A stretch of 54,967 bases of DNA from Chara braunii (Eukaryota > Streptophyta > Charophyceae > Charales > Characeae), in NCBI GenBank assembly GCA_003427395.1, contig BFEA01000119.1, positions 1,467,427 to 1,522,393 of the forward strand. Reading direction: 5' to 3'. Position numbers and translations under genes: made by a program. This document shows, in pieces, positions 49,721-54,967 of this stretch. Under the pieces are notes generated by a model, which ran no database searches, was not told where the DNA came from, and saw only the letters and a program-made list of their open reading frames with translations. Positions within the stretch are counted from its first letter, which is position 1, and every line of letters starts with the position of its first letter.

Positions 49721-51971
49721 GTCGACAGTTAACAATGACATCTACAGGGGACAAACGAACCGTCTGCATAGACTCAACACACTTGGACAATACATGTATT
49801 TTGACAATACATGTATTTTGCCTGAAGTCAGCTGAAAGTAAGTTTGACCTGGAGAAAGGAAACGTCATAAACAATATTGGCTTGGAGAAAGGGTGTCTGT
49901 ATTTTGAATGTCCAGTGGAATGTGAACGTAGTTGTGAGTGTCTGGGGGTTTGCCTTCCAAACACAGGCTCAACCAGAAGACTGAGGTGCTGAATAGGTAA
50001 TGACGAACTATAATTGGCACTTGCTGAGTTTGTTAGCCGATAGGGTATACTGAACACAACACAGAAGGCTTTTCAGTGCCTTTAGCAGAAGGATGGGCAG
50101 TCCAGGCTGTTGTCGGAAGTGAGCACATACTCTGCAATTACACTTCGTTTCTTTTGGAAAAGCTAGACACGCCCAATGCCAAGGATATATTTTAATTACT
50201 TGGTATTGGCCTTGGAGGCTTCGATAAGCACCTGTATGTACTCTTTACTAAGCAATTTAATGAGCAAGGGTAGGACTGGTAAGGCATATGTCAGTATGGC
50301 GTCCTTGCCTGAACGTGTTGACGGTTTCTGCTTATATAGTCTATGCAAAAACTCGATCAAGAAATATTGCAACGACTGAGGAGACACAGGAGATAGCATG
50401 GCTGTTCACTGTTCAACAAAGACTACAAACGAATTTACAGTGGATGTTCAGGAGTGTTGCGTCAGAGAGCCTACTGCGCTTCCACATTCAACATTCAAGA
50501 TGTATCACCCGTACTTGCTGCGCATCACGCACTCCGCCGCATGCACGCGGCGTACGCGCATGGAAGTTCAGATACGTGGTGCGGCCACCCCCCGCACGCG
50601 GACACACAGGAGTGTGTAGTTTGAGATGAATGTCGGGAATGCTAATGCATTTATATTTGTTTGTTTTTAGTAAATGAGTTTTTGGTTTTGTGGGCTGATG
50701 CGGAAGGCTCTCCAAGTTTTTTTGGTGCCTTCTAGCTGGAGTAGTCTTCTTCCATCTTTCGGTAAGTTGCCTTGTGCACTCCATCCCCTTACGGTTTGAA
50801 GTATGTATGTATACATACAGGGTAACGGACGTTTGGGACGGGCCGAACGCCCGAACGAACGGGACCCCTTGGAGATGCGTTCGGCCGTTCGGGCCAAACG
50901 CGGACCCAAAAAAAAAATAATAATAAAAAAGAAAAATCCCTAGGTTACCATGCAATGAACCCGACTGTTCATCGCTTGCTGGAGTGCATCAGATCACATG
51001 CATTTATACAGATTTCACACTCACACAAAGCCCAATAGAAGATGAATGAGGACCAGGAAGCTTAACTCAATTATCAAACCCAGATTAAAGAGAGAGACTC
51101 CAAAATGTACAGCGCCGAACAGAGTTACTGGTCTTCTTCAATCAACATGAGTTCTCAGGCCTGGTGCTCATCAGCACCAGCTGCCAAATGTCAACAACAG
51201 CGCTCAACAGGTAGGTGTCACCATAGCTCACTTCTTCCTCCTTCATCTCTCTCTTCTCTCCTTCTGTCTATAGTCCTGCTTTCACTCATCATGCATGCAC
51301 ACTCCCTATCACACGAGGATCTACTTCGAATACTACTCACTGAACTAGTATACTAGCTAGCGCTGGCGCAGATATGCCTGCCTTCTCTCCAGCCAGTGCT
51401 CACTTCTCTGCACATTGTGCTGCTCTTCAGCTTAGCGCAGCTCACACACATCTAGCGCACAAGTGCCACAACACTTCCACAAACTCATGCGAAGTCAGCA
51501 TCTGCCGAATGAGGAGGCTGGCCAGTCCTTTATAGCGGTGGGGTGGACTTGCGAGGCTGAACTCGGCCTCCAAGTGTCTGGGAGTCCTGCCCAGTACCAG
51601 TTGTTGCGAAGTGTGTGTCCAAGTATCTTTTCCCATGCTCTGCTGCTGCTTTGGGCCATCGGGCTTGTCTTTTGGACTCCTGGTCTGAATCAGGACTGAC
51701 ATGTGGAATGATGAATGGACTGGGACTGTGGCCTTTGACTTATTGCCGAACAGACATGACATTCCATCGAGGAGACATGACCCTAAGTCTTGAAAACTGT
51801 GTCCAATACCTGTTCGTGCAGGACCTGTTTGTGACTGTTGAAAATGACTTTTCATTTCATTATGGATGCGGCATTTGCCTTACGAACTTTGTCTTTTGGA
51901 TTGCTGCTCATGAATTTAAATTCTGGCGGACAGGGCCCCTCGCTGTTGGGCATTCATCTGGGGTCTAATCC
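49721..51971. other. No gene seen; mixed repeat-like sequence
   Basis: Contains an 18-bp duplication (ACAATACATGTATTTTG, 49787-49822). A GC-rich palindromic stretch at 50822-50908 (CCGAACGCCCGAACG, then GCGTTCGGCCGTTCGGGCC) is followed by an A-rich tail at 50908-50937 that could mark a retroposon end. CCATAGCT words near 51225 are LTR-like. No conserved protein segment. Confidence 0.5.
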
Positions 51972-52002
51972 GTAAAGGCCCTTTTACTAAAAGGGCCTTT
52001 AC
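51972..52002. other. Perfect 15-bp inverted repeat with 1-nt loop, next to a TATA motif
   Basis: GTAAAGGCCCTTTTA, one base, then its exact reverse complement. CCTATATAGGCC follows at 52003. It could form a strong hairpin or cruciform and may belong to an LTR promoter. Confidence 0.85.
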
Positions 52003-53190
52003 CCTATATAGGCCTCAGGCCTTGTAAAAATAAAGCAGCACGGGCCTTGAAAAAGTAAAGCATTGTGAAAAGGTATCTCGCCAGAGCTCAGAAACGTGAA
52101 AGCAGGTCAAAGGTCAAGTTCTCTGTCAACAGGCATATCTAAAGCTAAGGCAAAGGGCATTGTCAAAAGACTTACCTGTTCACCAGGAGATGTGTATGTC
52201 ATGTCTGTTTGGGTAAGAGTGTGTCTGTACGTGCAGGCAGTGTACCTGTTCGTGCAAAGTAAAGTGTCTGTTCAAGCAGTAAATGTGTCTGTTCGTTGAG
52301 AGTTGTGCCTGTCCGAAAATAAAGTCAATAGGCACAGTCCCAGTTCTGGTCTAAGTCTAGGGGTCAGTCCAGATCCAGACCTTCCAAGTCCAAATTCAGG
52401 CCGGGAGGCCTCAGCAGCAGTTGAACTTCATTGGGACTCTACTGGGACACATGCAATGCAGGGTCTGGGACAAAAGGAAGGCTGGTTTGAGCCAATGCAG
52501 ACCCAGCAAGGAGTATAAATGAGGCAGCCAGCCTCATTCCTTGCCAGATCTCCACTGGCATTCTATGCGTGGAAGTGCTGGTGCACTTGTGCGTTGAGCC
52601 AGTAGGAGCAGCGCTGGAAGGAGAAGATGCGCTGAGTGAAGGGAGAAGCCTGTATGCTGGAAGTGATGCAGCCATAGCTGCCCAGCAAGTTAGCATTAGT
52701 AGTAGTGGATTAGTATGTAGCTATGAGTAGTATCCAGAGTAGATCCTCATGAGTGAAGAGTGTGTATGCATCGTAGGAGGAAGGGACTGAGGCTGAAAGT
52801 GTTCATTCAAGGTTCGGCTATGGAAGATACTTACCTGGGTTAGATGTGACCTGCAGATGTGGCGCTGAAGTAGTAGTGACCACATTGACGACTTGGAGAT
52901 TGTCTGCAGATGTAGCGCTGATACATTGGAAGCCATTTTGATGAGTTGATAAGAGATTGGTGTTGGGCTGATGAGCGCTGGACTCAGGGGAACTTTGAAA
53001 CACTTTGTATTCATATTTCTGATAATATAAGTTGTGAAACTCGGTCCTCTTCTTCTCTACCTTTGTCTATGGTTGATACTATTGATCACTGCGTGTGAAG
53101 TTGATGCATGACATGTACACATTTGCGTGAGATGGTCCCTAGGACCCATGCATTACTCTCGCCGGCCTAATTTCAAAGTCCTTTGAGAAA
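52003..53190 (+). repeat. LTR-like region, unassigned
   Basis: Has a TATAAAT at 52513 on the + strand, AATAAAG words and the GCCATAGCTGCC motif that recurs in other LTR-like parts of the window. I found no partner LTR, PBS or PPT. Confidence 0.35.
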
Positions 53191-53193
53191 CCC

Positions 53194-53990
53194 TTATCTG
53201 TACACAATATTGACACCTCTTCTTGCTCTTTCATAGTAAGATACTATGTTCAGTGCAGTCTTAAAGCATTTCCCTTGTAAACCAGCGGTCTTCACTTGTA
53301 TCTTGATATGCAAATCTGACTTTATATTGCCGCTGAGGTCTACCTCTGCGTCGAGTTTGGATAACACTTTCAGCAACAACCTTATCAACATCAAATTTCC
53401 CATCCATACTTGGAGGAATTGCTGACCTTCGACTGGGAAACAGTTCGTCAGTTACACAAGGGAAGAGCTTCGACGCGTGGAACACCGGGTAGGTATGCAA
53501 GTGTGGAGGTATCTCAATAACATAAGAGGGTCCATCTAGGCAGGCAACACTTTCTGAGATATGTTTTCCTTTGGGATAGATTCCTTCGATTTTACCCAAA
53601 CCAGATCACGTACAGCAAACTGAGAAGGTTTCCTGTGTTTATTGGCCTGCTCAATCATTTGATGTTGGGCTTTTATTATTTTCTCCTTTAGCTTTTCTAA
53701 ATCTTTCTGATATTGCATTGCGAACTCTCGGGTCCCTGGCGGAAGTTTATGTGCCTTGTCCGGGTTTAGACAGTCTATAGGTCTACGAGGACTCATCCCA
53801 AATGTTACTCCATCGGAGTTCTCCAAGTAGTCAAGTGCACAGAATTGTTGTAAGCACTAGCAACCTTGGGCAAATGTTCATCCCAGTCAATCTGGTTGGG
53901 ACGAATGTACATACACAGCGTCTGTTGCACGAGCTTGTTCATTTGCTCAGTCTGCCCATTCGTCTCAGGGTGTTGGCCTGACGACATCTA
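53194..53990 (-). pseudogene. Element 5: remnant of a Ty3/Gypsy integrase and chromodomain-like tail
   Basis: In order on the - strand: SSGQHPETNGQTEQMNKLVQ with the catalytic Glu region, DEHLPKVASAYNNSVH, MIEQANKHRKPSQF, VWVKSKE, PSYVIEIPPHLHTYPVFHAS and FDVDKVVAESVIQ with DRWFTREML. Three frames are needed, and the piece normally between VLPA and DGPSY is deleted. RT and everything upstream are gone. The tail resembles that of element 1 most. Confidence 0.85.
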
Positions 53991-54022
53991 CATCTGAACC
54001 TACTATAAGAACTGCTAAATGT

Positions 54023-54162
54023 CATATCTCACGGCCTGAATCGCAGGCCGGGAACGCGCCGCGGACGGCCCAGATTGTAGGCCGATCAGAGTTTTCTGAT
54101 CGGCCTGCGATCTGGGCCATCCATGGCGCATTACCGGCCTGCGATTCGGGCCGTGCGATATC
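54023..54162. repeat. 140-bp foldback palindrome
   Basis: Arms of about 68 bp (54023-54090 and 54095-54162) are near-perfect reverse complements around a 4-nt centre, GTTT. Each arm contains CGCAGGCC and CCCAGAT. It has no coding content. It could be a foldback-type MITE, a hairpin RNA source or a replication-derived palindrome. Confidence 0.8.
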
Positions 54163-54234
54163 GGATTCTGGCGGCTGCTATCGGGAGCGCCGAACTGCAG
54201 GCCGACACGGTTCTTTTCTCCCCAGTCTACCCCT

Positions 54235-54385
54235 GAAGCGGCCCACCCCTCCAATCGCCCGTCCATTTGCCTGTTTTTCTATTCTCGGCCTGCGCGTTTT
54301 TGTATTCACTGCCTGTCCGTTTTTCTATTTGCGGCCCACCCCTCCAATTGCCCGTCCACCCCTCCAATCGCCCGCCCACCGGTTG
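54235..54385 (+). repeat. Short tandem repeat of CCCACCCCTCCAATCGCCCGTCC type
   Basis: CCCACCCCTCCAAT.GCCCG recurs about three times, with CTGTTTTTCTATT or CCGTTTTTCTATTTG spacers between them. No gene. Confidence 0.7.
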
Positions 54386-54575
54386 GTACCGGAAGCACCG
54401 AATGGACCGTGCGTGCACCGTGGTCGTTGCGCGTGTGCATGCTCTGCGTCGGTGTGCGTGTGGTCTACGTGCGTGCTCTGTGGTTGGTGCGCGAGTGCTC
54501 TGAGTCGGTGCGGGTGTGCTCTACGTGCGTGCTCAGGTGTCGGTGCTCTACGTGCTCGGCAGTGGGTGCTACGTG

Positions 54576-54940
54576 CGCATGTGCTCTACGTGCATGATCC
54601 GCGGTTTTGGTGCTCTACATGAACTTGGTGCATGATCGTGGATCCGTGCTTTTTGTGCTCATCCTGAACTTGGTGCATAATCGTGGATCCGTGCTTTTGG
54701 TGCTGTACGTGAACCTGGTGCATGATCGTGGATCCATGCTTTTGGTGCTCATCGTCAACTTGGTGCATGATCTTGGATCCCTGCTTTTCGTGCTCATCGC
54801 AAACTTGGTGCATGAGCGTGGATCCGTGCTTTAGGCGCTCTACGTGAACTCGGTGCATGATCGTGGATCCGTGCTTTTGGTGGTCACCGTGAACTTGGTG
54901 CATGATTGTGGATCCGTGCTTTTTGTGCTCATTGTGGATC
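54576..54940. repeat. 45-bp minisatellite, about eight units
   Basis: Units repeat every 45 bp (for example from 54621, 54666, 54711 and 54756) with core CTTGGTGCATGATCGTGGAT and a GGATCC in most units. The period is a multiple of three, so both strands stay open as 15-residue repeats. There is no start context or flanking gene. GTGCTCTACGTG words from 54420 look like a degenerate extension. Confidence 0.92.
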
Positions 54941-54967
54941 TGCTCTCTCTCTCTCTCTCTCTCTCTC
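54941..54967. repeat. (CT)n microsatellite at window end
   Basis: CT repeats run off the end of the window. Confidence 0.95.

Noticed and set aside
54576-54940. CRISPR-like array
   Set aside because: The units are contiguous tandem repeats without unique spacers, and the genome is eukaryotic.

Overview
This is nuclear DNA of a plant-like eukaryote. It holds one host gene on the + strand, drowned in LTR retrotransposons, small non-autonomous repeats and microsatellites. The host gene is SEC31, the COPII outer-coat protein. Nine exons between 1,747 and 35,768 join with GT-AG sites and matching phases into 1,014 nt (338 codons), the N-terminal WD40 propeller. Introns run from 279 bp to 12.7 kb, and the rest of the gene lies beyond the window. 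The plant-type SEC31 sequence, Ty3/Gypsy elements primed by initiator-Met tRNA and very large repeat-filled introns suggest a streptophyte. A charophyte such as Chara is my best guess, by inference only.

Layout. 1-1,746: microsatellite, a tRNA-derived SINE (- strand), upstream region of SEC31. 1,747-6,301: exons 1-2 with duplicated GA-flanked blocks and a small inverted-repeat element. 8,316-18,144: element 1, a full-length Ty3/Gypsy copy (- strand) with two ~1.03-kb LTRs, AAGT target duplication, PBS, PPT and broken gag-pol. 18,966-20,737: exons 3-4. About 21,430-28,195: element 2, a decayed + strand Ty3/Gypsy copy. 29,083-35,768: exons 5-9 with tandem duplications in the introns. 36,958-37,065: a possible exon 10. 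40,094-49,720: element 3, a - strand Ty3/Gypsy copy with ~1.3-kb LTRs, whose gag is split into two halves on opposite strands. 51,972-54,967: LTR-like DNA, a short integrase remnant (element 5), a 140-bp foldback palindrome and a 45-bp minisatellite.

The most concrete discovery is technical. A Nextera mate-pair junction adapter is embedded at 9,777-9,804. It explains a false 816-bp duplication inside element 1 and a hybrid reading frame across it. Of biological interest: all three primer-binding sites share the same departure from the usual initiator-Met site; element 3 has an in-frame 138-bp duplication of the integrase core and an apparent inversion of its 5' gag; two related inverted-repeat elements sit in neighbouring SEC31 introns.

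I found no CRISPR array, operon, defence system or other clearly new multi-gene system. Two assembly gaps (15,822-16,245 and 37,197-37,796) and scattered n bases limit the reading.
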